Source of the DNA: GCA-2717185 sp047517345
Lineage (GTDB): Bacteria > Pseudomonadota > Alphaproteobacteria > UBA8366 > GCA-2717185
Length of the DNA: 18,202 nt
Direction: 5' to 3'
Assembly: GCA_047517345.1 (NCBI GenBank)
Contig: JAKZTB010000187.1
Coordinates: 1-18,202 of the forward strand
A model generated the notes under the pieces. That model searched no databases. It had not been told where the DNA came from and worked only from the letters and a program-made list of their open reading frames with translations. Positions within the stretch are counted from its first letter, which is position 1, and the number at the start of each line of letters is the position of its first letter. Positions 7,047-13,916 of the stretch are shown here, one piece after another. The position numbers and the translations under genes are program-made.

Positions 7047-8230
7047 CAGGAGACTTCGAACAGGCCGGCCGCGCCCATGCCGCCGCCGACGCACATGGTG
7101 CAGACGACGTTCTTGGCGCCGCGGCGTTTGCCCTCGATCAGCGCGTGGCCGACCATACGCGATCCGCTCATGCCGTAAGGGTGACCGATCGAAATCGCAC
7201 CGCCGTCGACGTTGAGGATCTCGTTTGGGATGCCGAGTTGGTCGCGGCTGTAAATAACCTGGACCGCGAAGGCCTCGTTGAGCTCCCACAGATCGATGTC
7301 GTCCATTTTCAGGTTGTTGCGCTCGAGTAGCTTCGGCACGGCGTAGATCGGACCGATGCCCATCTCGTCCGGCTCCAGCCCGGCGACCGCGAAACCGCGA
7401 AAATAGCCGAGCGGGTCGAGACCGCGTTTCTCGGCCTCTTTCGCCTCCATCAGAACCGCGGCAGAAGCGCCGTCGGAAAGCTGGCTCGCATTGCCGGCGG
7501 TGATGTAGAACGCCTCGCCGCGTACCGGCGTCAGCCCCGCGAGGCCATCCAGGTTGGTCGTCGGCCGGTTGCACTCATCCTGCTCGAGGGTGACTCCCTG
7601 TTCGCTGGTCTCGCCGGTCTCCTTGTCGGTGACGATCTTGATCGTTTTTAACGGCACGATCTCGTCGTCGAACTTGCCGGCCTGCTGCGAAGCGGCGGTG
7701 CGCATTTGGCTCTGCAGGGCGTATTCGTCCTGGTCCTCGCGGCTGATGCCGTAACGGCTGGAGACCGTCTCCGCGGTATCGATCATGGCGTCGTAGATCG
7801 ACGGTTTGTTCTCGACCAGCCAGGGATTGGCGGCGCGGTAGCTGTTCTTGTGGTCGTTCTGCACCAGGCTGATCGAGTCGAGCCCGCCGGCGACCATGAT
7901 CGGCGCGCCGTCGACGATGATGTGCTGCGCCGCCATGGCGATGGTCTGCATGCCTGACGAGCAGAAACGGTTCACGGTGGTCCCGGACGTCGTGGTGGGC
8001 AGTCCGGCACGGAGCGCGATTTGCCTGGCGATATTGTTGCCCGTAGCACCCTCCGGCATCGCGGTGCCCATGATCACGTCGTCGACTTCCGCCGGGTCGA
8101 TTCCCGCGCGTTCGACCGCGTGCTTGACGACATGGCCGCCCAAGTCGGCCCCGTCGGTGTTGTTGAAAGCGCCGCGATAGGCCTTGCCGATCGGCGTGCG
8201 GGCGGTGGAAACGATGACGGCTTCTCTCAT
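7046..8230 (-). CDS. Acetyl-CoA C-acyltransferase (thiolase)
   Basis: This 394-residue thiolase is the usual length. It cleaves 3-ketoacyl-CoA with CoA, or condenses acyl-CoAs, in the cytoplasm. The nucleophile is Cys90 in NRFCSSGMQTIAMAA. His350 in GAISIGHPYGMSGSR and Cys380 in CTMCVGGGMGAAGLFE complete the catalytic set. The start at ATG 8230 has GGGAG about 7 bases upstream; the frame extends to 8455 but that part lies over the divergent promoter. It is the first gene of the minus-strand operon and is coupled to the crotonase gene by a TGATG overlap. A beta-oxidation-type or aromatic-degradation role is likely, though no acyl-CoA ligase or dehydrogenase is in the window. Confidence 0.94.
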   Translation of the reverse strand: MREAVIVSTARTPIGKAYRGAFNNTDGADLGGHVVKHAVERAGIDPAEVDDVIMGTAMPEGATGNNIARQIALRAGLPTTTSGTTVNRFCSSGMQTIAMAAQHIIVDGAPIMVAGGLDSISLVQNDHKNSYRAANPWLVENKPSIYDAMIDTAETVSSRYGISREDQDEYALQSQMRTAASQQAGKFDDEIVPLKTIKIVTDKETGETSEQGVTLEQDECNRPTTNLDGLAGLTPVRGEAFYITAGNASQLSDGASAAVLMEAKEAEKRGLDPLGYFRGFAVAGLEPDEMGIGPIYAVPKLLERNNLKMDDIDLWELNEAFAVQVIYSRDQLGIPNEILNVDGGAISIGHPYGMSGSRMVGHALIEGKRRGAKNVVCTMCVGGGMGAAGLFEVS

Positions 8231-8316
8231 GGCGGGCTCCCTATGTCTTGCGGTGTTTGTCGGTTGTTTTGCGCACCCTACGCGCGGGCCCAGATCGGCG
8301 CAATAAGGCGCGCGCG

Positions 8317-8345
8317 TTGACAGTCGAACGGGGTGGCAGAATAAT
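8317..8345 (+). promoter_or_regulatory. Sigma70-like promoter for the PhnD-like/selenoprotein genes
   Basis: TTGACA at 8317-8322 is followed after 17 bases by AATAAT at 8340-8345, the same box pair and spacing as before the ArsR-type gene. It points at the PhnD-like gene, whose ATG is 33 bases further on, so the leader would be short, about 25 bases. It lies in the 148-base divergent gap shared with the thiolase operon. Confidence 0.65.
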
Positions 8346-8378
8346 TCCGGCAGGAGCCCCGACTCGAGTGGTGCCGCG

Positions 8379-9347
8379 ATGCAAATCTCTCTGCCGATGT
8401 ACGACCTGCCGTTCGTTACCGCTGCAACCGACGCCTGGGCGTCGGGACTCGCCAAGGCGCTGGCGAAAGAAGGCGTGGAGGACGCGCCCGAGTCCCTGAC
8501 GCGGGGGCTGTCGGTCGCCGAGCTTTGGCGCTCGCCGGACCTGTTGCTGTCGCAGACCTGCGGTTACCCGTTGACCACAGCATATGCCGACGATTTGTCT
8601 TTGCTGCTGACGCCGGTCTACCGGACACCCGGCTGCGAGGGCAGCGGCTACCGCAGTTTCGTCGTGGTGCACAAGGACAACACGGCCGATTCTTTGGAGG
8701 ATCTTCGCGGGACGCGCTGCGCCATCAACGGTTTGACGTCGCAGTCGGGTATGAACGTGCTGCGCCGTGAAGTCGCGCCGCTGGCCCGCGACGGCCGTTT
8801 CTTCTCCGAAGTGATCGTGTCGGGCAAGCATCCCGAGTCGATCGCGATGATCGCCGCCGGCAAAGCCGACGTCGCTGCGGTCGATTGCGTGACGTTCGGC
8901 TTGATGGAACGCCACGCGCCGGATTCGGTCGCCGCGGTCCGGATCCTGACGGAGACACGGAGCGCCCCGTCGTTGCCTTACGTTTCGAGTAAGCATGTGG
9001 CACCCGACCTACAGGAACGCCTGAACGCTGCGCTGCGGAGCGCCGCTGAAGACCCTGATCTCAAGACTGTTCGCGAGGCCCTGCTGCTTGACGGCTTTGC
9101 GGTATTGTCGTTGGAAGATTACGGGGTCATGACGGCGATGGAGGCGGAAGCGAACAGGCGCATATGCGCGACCTTGCGCTGCCGCAGTTCGCGTCGACCC
9201 CGTGGGCCGAAGGTCCGCCGCTGGCCGAACGGCGCGTCGCGATCGTCACCACGGCGGGACTCGGTCTGCGTGGGGAAGACGCTTTCAGCCAGGGTGCGGC
9301 CGACTACCGGGTCATCCTGGCCGAGACCGATTCCGCCGATATCCTGA
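8379..9347 (+). CDS. Cytosolic PhnD-like (phosphate/phosphonate-type) substrate-binding protein
   Basis: The protein begins MQISLPMYDLPF, typical of a PhnD/transferrin-like binding fold family that lacks a signal peptide. It continues with ELWRSPDLLLSQTCGYPL (about 49-64), GYRSFVVVHKD, DLRGTRCAINGLTSQSG and ADVAAVDCVTFGLMERH, the hinge and ligand-site blocks of that family. Lacking a signal, it is unlikely to feed an ABC transporter directly, and its ligand is unknown. The family-like part ends near residue 261; residues 262-322 are Arg/Ser/Pro-rich and lie entirely over the next gene (9164 onward). That tail looks like out-of-frame translation, so the true end may be near 9163 after a frameshift, or the overlap is real. 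AGGAG is 22 bases before the ATG, which is unusually far. Confidence 0.8.
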   Translation: MQISLPMYDLPFVTAATDAWASGLAKALAKEGVEDAPESLTRGLSVAELWRSPDLLLSQTCGYPLTTAYADDLSLLLTPVYRTPGCEGSGYRSFVVVHKDNTADSLEDLRGTRCAINGLTSQSGMNVLRREVAPLARDGRFFSEVIVSGKHPESIAMIAAGKADVAAVDCVTFGLMERHAPDSVAAVRILTETRSAPSLPYVSSKHVAPDLQERLNAALRSAAEDPDLKTVREALLLDGFAVLSLEDYGVMTAMEAEANRRICATLRCRSSRRPRGPKVRRWPNGASRSSPRRDSVCVGKTLSARVRPTTGSSWPRPIPPIS

Positions 9348-10321
9348 TGACCCATATCTCAGTCAATTTCGACCGCACCGGATTTCAGGATGACGTCAAC
9401 GTCGTCTTTCCGATCGACCGGTTGCGGGAGATGGCGGCGGATGGCGAGATCGGGTCCGTCGCGGAATTCCATTACTCCTTCATGGGCGCGACCGATCCGG
9501 AACAGCTCGAAGGCAGCGCGCGGGCGCTGGCCGGGATGATACGGGAGGACAAGGTCAACGCCGTCCTTCTGTCGCCGGTCTGACCGAACTGTACGCGCGC
9601 CGTGTGCGGGCTTGCTCATTATTTCGAAGACGAGGGAATCGCGACCACGTCCATCGCCCTGATCCGCGAACATGCGGAGACGATGCGCGCGCCGCGCGCG
9701 CTGTGGGTTCCGTTCGAGATGGGCCGGCCGTTCGGTGCGCCGGACGAAGCGGCCTTCCAGCGCCGCGTCATAAGCGATGCGCTGTCGCTTCTCGTCTCGC
9801 CGGACGGGCCGGTCGTGCTCGCCGACTTTCCCGACGATGCCCCCGGCCCCGATGCGGAAGACGACACCGGCTGGGTTTGTCCTGTCAGTTTTCCGTCGCC
9901 GCCGAGCGACGATGCCGGTCCCCTCGCGGCGCTCTTGCAGGAGATCGAAACGCTGGCGCCTTGGTATCAGCTATCGAAAGATCGCCGCGGGCGCACGCTG
10001 GTCGGCGTGAGCGGTATGGCGGTACCGGAAGCGGCCCGATTTGCGGCATCGTTCCTCGATGGCATGCCGACGGACGATGCGGGCCGGGCGCAATCGCAGG
10101 CCTTCAAGAACGCCTTTACCGATATCATGTCCTACTATTCCGAGGCTGGCACAGCGGAGCCGGGACGGCACTCCAGCGGCGACACGCAGCGCTGGTTCTG
10201 GCGCGACACGACGGCGGGACGGGTGTTCCTGGAACTGCGGTCGAAATTGCTCGACTGCGACGACAAGCGCTTACGGTTCATCGCCACCAAGGTCATGCTG
10301 CCAAAGACCCAAGGCGGTTAG
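9164..10321 (+). CDS. GrdB-family selenoprotein with in-frame TGA (selenocysteine at residue 140)
   Basis: The frame opens at ATG 9164, is interrupted by a single TGA at 9581-9583, and continues in the same frame to TAG at 10319-10321, giving 385 residues. Both halves are of one family, the glycine/sarcosine/betaine/D-proline reductase selenoprotein B-like proteins: LAERRVAIVTTAGL, NVVFPIDRLREMAADGEIG and EFHYSFMGATD before the TGA, and GLAHYFEDEGIATTSIALIREHAE, RALWVPFEMGRPFGAPDE and LAPWYQLSKDRRGRTLVGVSG after it. The TGA sits at VLLSPV-U-P-N-C, where relatives carry CPxC or UPxC, so it most likely encodes the redox-active Sec. The protein is probably a thiol/selenol redox enzyme; its substrate in an aerobe is unknown. 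It follows the PhnD-like gene on the same strand, with a weak AGG before the ATG. An ordinary stop or a pseudogene is less likely, because protein-like sequence resumes at once. Confidence 0.87.
9589..9615 (+). promoter_or_regulatory. Candidate bacterial SECIS hairpin
   Basis: Two overlapping folds follow the TGA. Fold B pairs 9595-9597 with 9613-9615 and 9599-9601 with 9609-9611, leaving one C/U mismatch and a 7-base GU-containing apical loop, GUGUGCG (9602-9608). Its loop starts 19 bases after the TGA, the range expected for SelB-binding hairpins. Fold A pairs 9589-9596 with 9602-9609 (8 pairs, three G-U), leaving loop GCGCC. I favour B because of the GU loop. This was paired by eye, without energies or covariation. 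Confidence 0.5.
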
Positions 10322-10322
10322 C

Positions 10323-10352
10323 GGGTACCAAATGCTAGATTGTGTCCACTAG
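10323..10352 (+). repeat. Solo copy of the 2779-3044 repeat arm
   Basis: Blocks GGGTACC, ATG, TAGATTGT and TCCACTA occur in the same order and spacing as in the right arm at 3018-3045, with about four differing bases in 29. It starts directly after the selenoprotein stop codon and ends 14 bases before the GNAT start. CTAG occurs at both ends of its core (10335-10338 and 10349-10352), separated by ten bases. It may be a repeat relic or a regulator site. Confidence 0.65.
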
Positions 10353-10366
10353 ACCGGAGACCGCGC

Positions 10367-10828
10367 ATGGCCGATATGGCACGAACGATCAGACCGGCGG
10401 TCGCGGCGGATTTGGACGCGGTCCGTCGCTGCGCGGAAGAGGCTTACGCCCTCTACGTGCCGCGAATCGGGAAAAAGCCGGCGCCGATGATCGCGGATTT
10501 TGCCGCCCAGATCGCCGAAAGCCTGGTGCATGTCTGCGTCGAAGGCGAGCAGGTGCGGGGTTATATCGTGCTGTACGCGCGCGACGATCACCTGCATGTG
10601 GAGAATGTCGCTGTGTTTCCGTCACAACAGGGGACTGGATTGGGACGATACCTGCTGGCCTTCGCCGAAAGCGAAGCCCGTAAAGCCGGCGTTACGGCGA
10701 TCGAGCTTTATACCAACCAGCAAATGACCGAGAATCTCAGCTTCTACCCGCAACTGGGTTACAAGGAGATGGGTCGCGGCGAAGAAGCGGGTTTCGCGCG
10801 GGTATTCTATCGCAAGGAATTGAATTGA
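10367..10828 (+). CDS. GNAT family N-acetyltransferase
   Basis: This 153-residue GNAT enzyme is of usual single-domain length. RTIRPAVAADLDAVRRCAEEAY is the N-terminal strand and helix. HVENVAVFPSQQGTGLGR (77-94) is the acetyl-CoA loop with the QxxGxG motif (Q88-G89-T90-G91), and NLSFYPQLGYKEMG (123-136) is the C-terminal signature. The ATG at 10367 has GGAG at 10354-10357, 9 bases upstream. The frame is open from 10340, but that start would fall inside the repeat copy. The acceptor amine is unknown. It may be read from the promoter at 8317 or separately, since the repeat copy lies in the 45-base gap after the selenoprotein gene. Confidence 0.9.
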   Translation: MADMARTIRPAVAADLDAVRRCAEEAYALYVPRIGKKPAPMIADFAAQIAESLVHVCVEGEQVRGYIVLYARDDHLHVENVAVFPSQQGTGLGRYLLAFAESEARKAGVTAIELYTNQQMTENLSFYPQLGYKEMGRGEEAGFARVFYRKELN

Positions 10829-10844
10829 TACGCACTCGTTGGTT

Positions 10845-11216
10845 TCAGGCGCGGCGCAGGATGTCTTCTTTATCCCAAGCGACGAGCGGCGAGCGAAGGC
10901 GGCGCCAAAGATCGTAACCGGCCTCGCGGCGGCGTTCCGTTGCGATCGCCGTCACGTAGAGCAAGACATGCGTCGCACCTCGCCGGCGCGCTTCGCTTAC
11001 AGCCCTTGTGCAATTCCCTGACAGCTCTGCGGCAAAATTTCCCGTCTCGCCGATGAGCAGAATATCCCACGATTTGGGACCGAGATCGCGAATCGCCATC
11101 GCAAAGTTTCCCGCGGCACGGGGTAGCGTCTCATCGATCGAAAATACTGTAAATCCGTAATAGGCTCCGGATCCGCCGCGATAGGTCGCGGTCTCCCGAC
11201 GCGCCCTAATTGGCAT
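10845..11216 (-). CDS. Divergent GIY-YIG-like small protein
   Basis: This is a 123-residue protein with no firm family match. Its pattern resembles a small GIY-YIG-type domain: GAYYGFTVFSIDETLPRAAGNFAMA (17-41), then WDILLIGETGNFAAEL (50-65) in place of YIGxT, RRRGATHVLLYV (78-88) and ERRREAGYDLWRRLRSPL (94-111), where the Glu resembles the metal-binding Glu of that fold. The first GIY motif is degenerate (GNF) and the second reads LIG, so nuclease activity is doubtful. The ATG at 11216 has GAGG about 10 bases upstream. It converges on the GNAT gene (16 bases between stops). A CtrA-type site lies 125 bases upstream, so it could be cell-cycle controlled. Confidence 0.6.
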   Translation of the reverse strand: MPIRARRETATYRGGSGAYYGFTVFSIDETLPRAAGNFAMAIRDLGPKSWDILLIGETGNFAAELSGNCTRAVSEARRRGATHVLLYVTAIATERRREAGYDLWRRLRSPLVAWDKEDILRRA

Positions 11217-11340
11217 TCGGCCACGCCTCGGCCTGAACCGGTGGAATTCCTTGCGGCATATCGGACCCTATCCAAAGCGTTTTGCGATAATTTCGACACA
11301 TCGCAATCTTAATTATTGCCGGGAACCTACTAGATGACGC

Positions 11341-11357
11341 GTTAACGAAACGTTAAC
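11341..11357. promoter_or_regulatory. Perfect CtrA-type binding site
   Basis: GTTAACGAAACGTTAAC is a 17-bp palindrome with a 3-base centre and contains TTAA-N7-TTAAC, the full binding consensus of the alphaproteobacterial cell-cycle regulator CtrA. It lies in the 293-base gap between the GIY-YIG-like gene (start 11216, minus strand) and the 3' end of the dehydrogenase gene (11510). The GIY-YIG-like gene is therefore the only adjacent gene reading away from it. The rest of this gap is AT-rich and carries no gene I can support. Confidence 0.55.
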
Positions 11358-11492
11358 ACTCCAGATATTGTAGAATTGCCGTAAATTCTTGACACCTTGC
11401 TTGAATCGGGGAAGCGATCGGTTTTTTCAGATACCCACGCAGAGCCACTCATAGTCAGCGCCGCTGCGGACGTCGTACGCCGGTTCTGATCG

Positions 11493-11513
11493 ATGTCAGT
11501 TTGTGTCCGCTAG
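11493..11513 (+). repeat. Diverged solo copy of the repeat-arm core
   Basis: The core shares about 17 of 21 bases with the copy at 10332-10352, with TTGTGTCC and CTAG intact. It overlaps the stop codon of the dehydrogenase gene (CTA at 11510-11512 on the plus strand). It is weaker than the 10323 copy and could be chance. Confidence 0.4.
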
Positions 11514-12571
11514 CCGGCGAGTCGACGCGCGACACCGTCTCCGAACGCATCCGTACCCAACGGACCGCCGAGATCGGCCGTGCGGCCCGACTCATCGGAG
11601 AGCTGGGCGTCCACAGCTTCGCTGAGACTCTGCGCCGCGGCGGTAAGGTCGTCGCGCCCATGCCGCTCGCCGAGCCAATCGAGCAGCATCCCTGCGGACA
11701 ACATGAGCGCGGTTGGGTTGGCGATGTTTCGCCCGGCGATGTCGGGGGCGGAACCGTGCGCCGCTTGGGCGATCGCGTGATCCGTACCGGCATTGATCGA
11801 GGGGCCAAGGCCCAACCCGCCCGACAGCTCGGCGCTGAGATCGGACAGGATGTCGCCGAACATGTTCGTGGTTACGACCACGTCGAACGCGGCCGGTTGC
11901 CGAACGAGGAGGGCCGCCATCGCGTCGATGATGACCTCGTCCACTTCCAGGCCGTCATATTGTGCCGCGACTGCGTAGGCGGTGTCCGTGAACAGGCCGT
12001 CGGAAAGTTTCAGGACATTCCGCTTGTGCACGATGGTCAGTTTGCGATTGCGGGTCATGGCCAGCCGGCAGGCCGAATGGGTGATCCGTTCGGACGCCGC
12101 GCGCGTAATCTTGCGCACCGCGAGTGCCACGTCTTCGGTCGCCAAAAATTCGCCCGATCCCTGATACATCGACCGGTCGGCGTAGAAGCCTTCGGTGTTC
12201 TCCCGCACGATCACGAGGTCTATATCCGGCGCCATCGCGGGAATTCCCTGGCGCGCCCGCGCCGGCCGTATGTTGGCGTAGAGATCGAAGGTCTTGCGGA
12301 ACCAGGGGGAGAGGTTTATGCCGCCGTCTTCCGGCGCCGGGTAGACCATCGAATGGGTGGGCCCGAGAATGACCCCGTCGGCATCCGCCGCCAGCGCCAT
12401 GACGTCATCCGTCAGCGTCACGCCGTTCTTCTCGTGGCTGCTCAGTCCCGAATCGGCGCGCGTGATTTCGAGCCCGAGATTGAGACGATGGTTGAGGGCG
12501 TCAACGGCGCGGACTGTGGCGGCGGAAATTTCAGGGCCGATGCCGTCGCCGTCGAGGACGAGTATTTTCAT
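11510..12571 (-). CDS. Isocitrate/isopropylmalate dehydrogenase family enzyme
   Basis: This 353-residue NAD(P)-dependent beta-decarboxylating dehydrogenase oxidises a 2-hydroxy acid. The opening MKILVLDGDGIGPEI is the family start, VIVRENTEGFYA and ITRAASERITHSACRLA are the substrate and metal blocks, and TNMFGDILSDLSAELSGGLG is the conserved metal-binding block. HGSAPDIAGRNIANPTALM (272 onward) is the nucleotide-binding loop. The family includes LeuB, isocitrate, tartrate and homoisocitrate dehydrogenases, and I cannot pick one from the sequence; length fits LeuB or tartrate dehydrogenase. The ATG at 12571 has no strong ribosome site, but it lies 20 bases after the tam stop, so translation may depend on that gene. 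The 5' extension to 13099 is antisense-like. Confidence 0.88.
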   Translation of the reverse strand: MKILVLDGDGIGPEISAATVRAVDALNHRLNLGLEITRADSGLSSHEKNGVTLTDDVMALAADADGVILGPTHSMVYPAPEDGGINLSPWFRKTFDLYANIRPARARQGIPAMAPDIDLVIVRENTEGFYADRSMYQGSGEFLATEDVALAVRKITRAASERITHSACRLAMTRNRKLTIVHKRNVLKLSDGLFTDTAYAVAAQYDGLEVDEVIIDAMAALLVRQPAAFDVVVTTNMFGDILSDLSAELSGGLGLGPSINAGTDHAIAQAAHGSAPDIAGRNIANPTALMLSAGMLLDWLGERHGRDDLTAAAQSLSEAVDAQLSDESGRTADLGGPLGTDAFGDGVARRLAG

Positions 12572-12591
12572 ATGCGGAAACCCATATTTGG

Positions 12592-13356
12592 TCAGAACGA
12601 TGCCAAGATGAATTGACGGCGAAACGGAAAGAGTGTTTTGCCGTTCGATTGTGGCGGGTAGGCGGCTGCGATGCGGGTGCGATAAATTGTTTCGAATTCG
12701 CTGCGCCACGGTTCGTCGAGCGGGTTCAGGAATCGGCTCAACCAGGTTCCCTTGGTGTACTCCGCGACCGGGTTCGCGCCCTCGAGGACCTGAAGATATT
12801 CGGTCTCCCAGATCTGCAGGTCGCGCGTCAGCGGGTCGAGCAAATTGTAGTAGAACGCGGGCGGTTGCGTCGGTACGGCGATCCAGATTGGCTCCAGGAG
12901 CTCTTTCCAAGGTCCTTCTCGTATCACGTCGAGCATGAGGCTGTGCGAGGGGGCGTCGAAGTTGCGCGGGATTTGGATCGCAAGTACGCCGCCCGGGGCG
13001 ACCTGGGCGGCGATATGCGGGAATAGCGTCTCGTGGCCGGCGATCCACTGCAACGCCGCGTTCGAGTAGATGACGTCGAATTTCCGGGTTGGATTCCAAC
13101 TCGACACATCGACCTTTTCGAATTTTGCTTGCGGCACCGAATCCCGCGCCTTCTCAAGCATCTCGTCCGAATTGTCGAGTCCGAGAATATTTGCGCTCGG
13201 CCAGCGTTGCTGCAGCAAGGGCGTTACGTTGCCCGGTCCGCAGCCGAGATCGACAACGGACTTGGGGGCATAGAGCGGAATGCGCGCCAGCAAATCGATG
13301 GCGGGCTGCAGCCGCGGCGCGGCGAACGTAAGATATTGTTGTGGGTCCCAAACCAT
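12592..13356 (-). CDS. tam: Trans-aconitate 2-methyltransferase
   Basis: This 254-residue protein matches Tam in length and sequence layout. It would methylate trans-aconitate with SAM, disposing of an aconitase inhibitor that forms from cis-aconitate. It opens MVWDPQQYLTFAAPRLQPAIDLL, and motif I VVDLGCGPGNVTPLL is at 34-48. ILGLDNSDEMLEKA is the acidic loop, FDVIYSNAALQWI is motif II with the Tam-type NAALQW, and the C-terminal part has LQIWETEYLQVLEG and RFLNPLDEPWRSEF. The ATG at 13356 follows a GAGA. It is the first gene of a two-gene unit with the isocitrate/isopropylmalate-type dehydrogenase, which fits a tricarboxylic-acid metabolism theme. Confidence 0.92.
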   Translation of the reverse strand: MVWDPQQYLTFAAPRLQPAIDLLARIPLYAPKSVVDLGCGPGNVTPLLQQRWPSANILGLDNSDEMLEKARDSVPQAKFEKVDVSSWNPTRKFDVIYSNAALQWIAGHETLFPHIAAQVAPGGVLAIQIPRNFDAPSHSLMLDVIREGPWKELLEPIWIAVPTQPPAFYYNLLDPLTRDLQIWETEYLQVLEGANPVAEYTKGTWLSRFLNPLDEPWRSEFETIYRTRIAAAYPPQSNGKTLFPFRRQFILASF

Positions 13357-13371
13357 GTTCGTCTCGTTTTT

Positions 13372-13389
13372 CTATCCACTAGCATAGGG
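13372..13389 (-). repeat. Partial copy of the repeat-arm end
   Basis: On the minus strand this reads CCCTATGCTAG followed by TGGATA. CCCTATGCTAG matches the inner part of the arm at 3022-3032 in 10 of 11 bases, and CTAGTGGATA resembles the arm's outer end. It lies 16 bases before the tam start, in the 121-base divergent gap with the DUF3572 gene. It is short and only suggestive. Confidence 0.35.
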
Positions 13390-13477
13390 AATGGGTCCTG
13401 GTGCCGTCGATGGTTTGACGGTACCCGGCAGTTCGCGAATAATTGCCGCACGTCCGCGGGGTAGGTTGGAGCCAAAT

Positions 13478-13750
13478 ATGGTTGATGAAAAGAACGCCCG
13501 CGACTTGGCCGCAAAAGCGCTGATATTCATCGCCCAAGAACCGGAGCGTATCGGGCGTTTTTTGGCGCAAAGCGGAGTCGGTCCTTCGGAAATCAGGGAG
13601 CGCGCCCAAGATTCGGCGTTCCTGGGCGGAATCCTGGATCACCTTCTAGCGGACGAATCGTTACTCGTGGCTTTTGCGGATTGGGCCGATATCGACGCGT
13701 CTTCCGTCGGGTCCTATCGGTGTTACCTGCCCGGCGGCGAGACTAACTAG
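13478..13750 (+). CDS. DUF3572 family protein
   Basis: This 90-residue protein belongs to a family found mainly in alphaproteobacteria. It has AKALIFIAQEPERIGRFLAQ (12-31), SGVGPSEIRERAQDSAFLGG (32-51) and ILDHLLADESLLVAFADWADI (52-72), which is the family pattern, and it is of the usual length. The function is not known. The start at ATG 13478 is supported by TTGGAG about 6 bases upstream; the frame is open from 13391 without support. Its stop overlaps the stop of a minus-strand remnant by 8 bases. It is divergently transcribed from tam. Confidence 0.88.
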   Translation: MVDEKNARDLAAKALIFIAQEPERIGRFLAQSGVGPSEIRERAQDSAFLGGILDHLLADESLLVAFADWADIDASSVGSYRCYLPGGETN

Positions 13751-13916
13751 GTTTCAGTCTGGAACGTTCCGGATCGGGAATTTTTCGCTTTGCGATTATG
13801 CGATGCAAGATGCCGGCGGCAAGCTCGCCCAGTTTGCGCGCTTGTTCAGGGGAAGCCTCACGAGCCGCGCGTGCCAAGGCCAGGGCCCGTTCGCTTTGCT
13901 TTTCCAGTTCCTGGTA
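13743..13916 (-). pseudogene. 3' remnant of a minus-strand gene (5' truncated)
   Basis: Reading the minus strand from about 13916 to TAG at 13745-13743 gives 57 residues with protein-like composition: YQELEKQSERALALARAARE, then ASPEQARKLGELAAGILHRI, then IAKRKIPDPERSRLKPS. It looks helical and amphipathic. Continuing upstream in this frame gives unrelated Cys- and Pro-containing residues with no start codon, and the cytochrome fragment begins on the opposite strand at the same point. So the 5' part of the gene is missing. I do not recognise the family. Confidence 0.55.

Noticed and set aside
9602..10321. A separate gene starting at GTG 9602
   Set aside because: It is in the same frame as the upstream GrdB-like half, has no ribosome site, and would lack the family's N-terminal half; read-through of the TGA explains both parts.
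11389..11417. TTGACA at 11389-11394 as a promoter
   Set aside because: No -10-like box occurs at 16-18 bases, and no plus-strand gene lies downstream.
11501..12616. Plus-strand open frame of 371 codons opposite the dehydrogenase gene
   Set aside because: Arg/His-rich composition with no recognisable motif; the minus strand encodes a clear dehydrogenase over the same bases.
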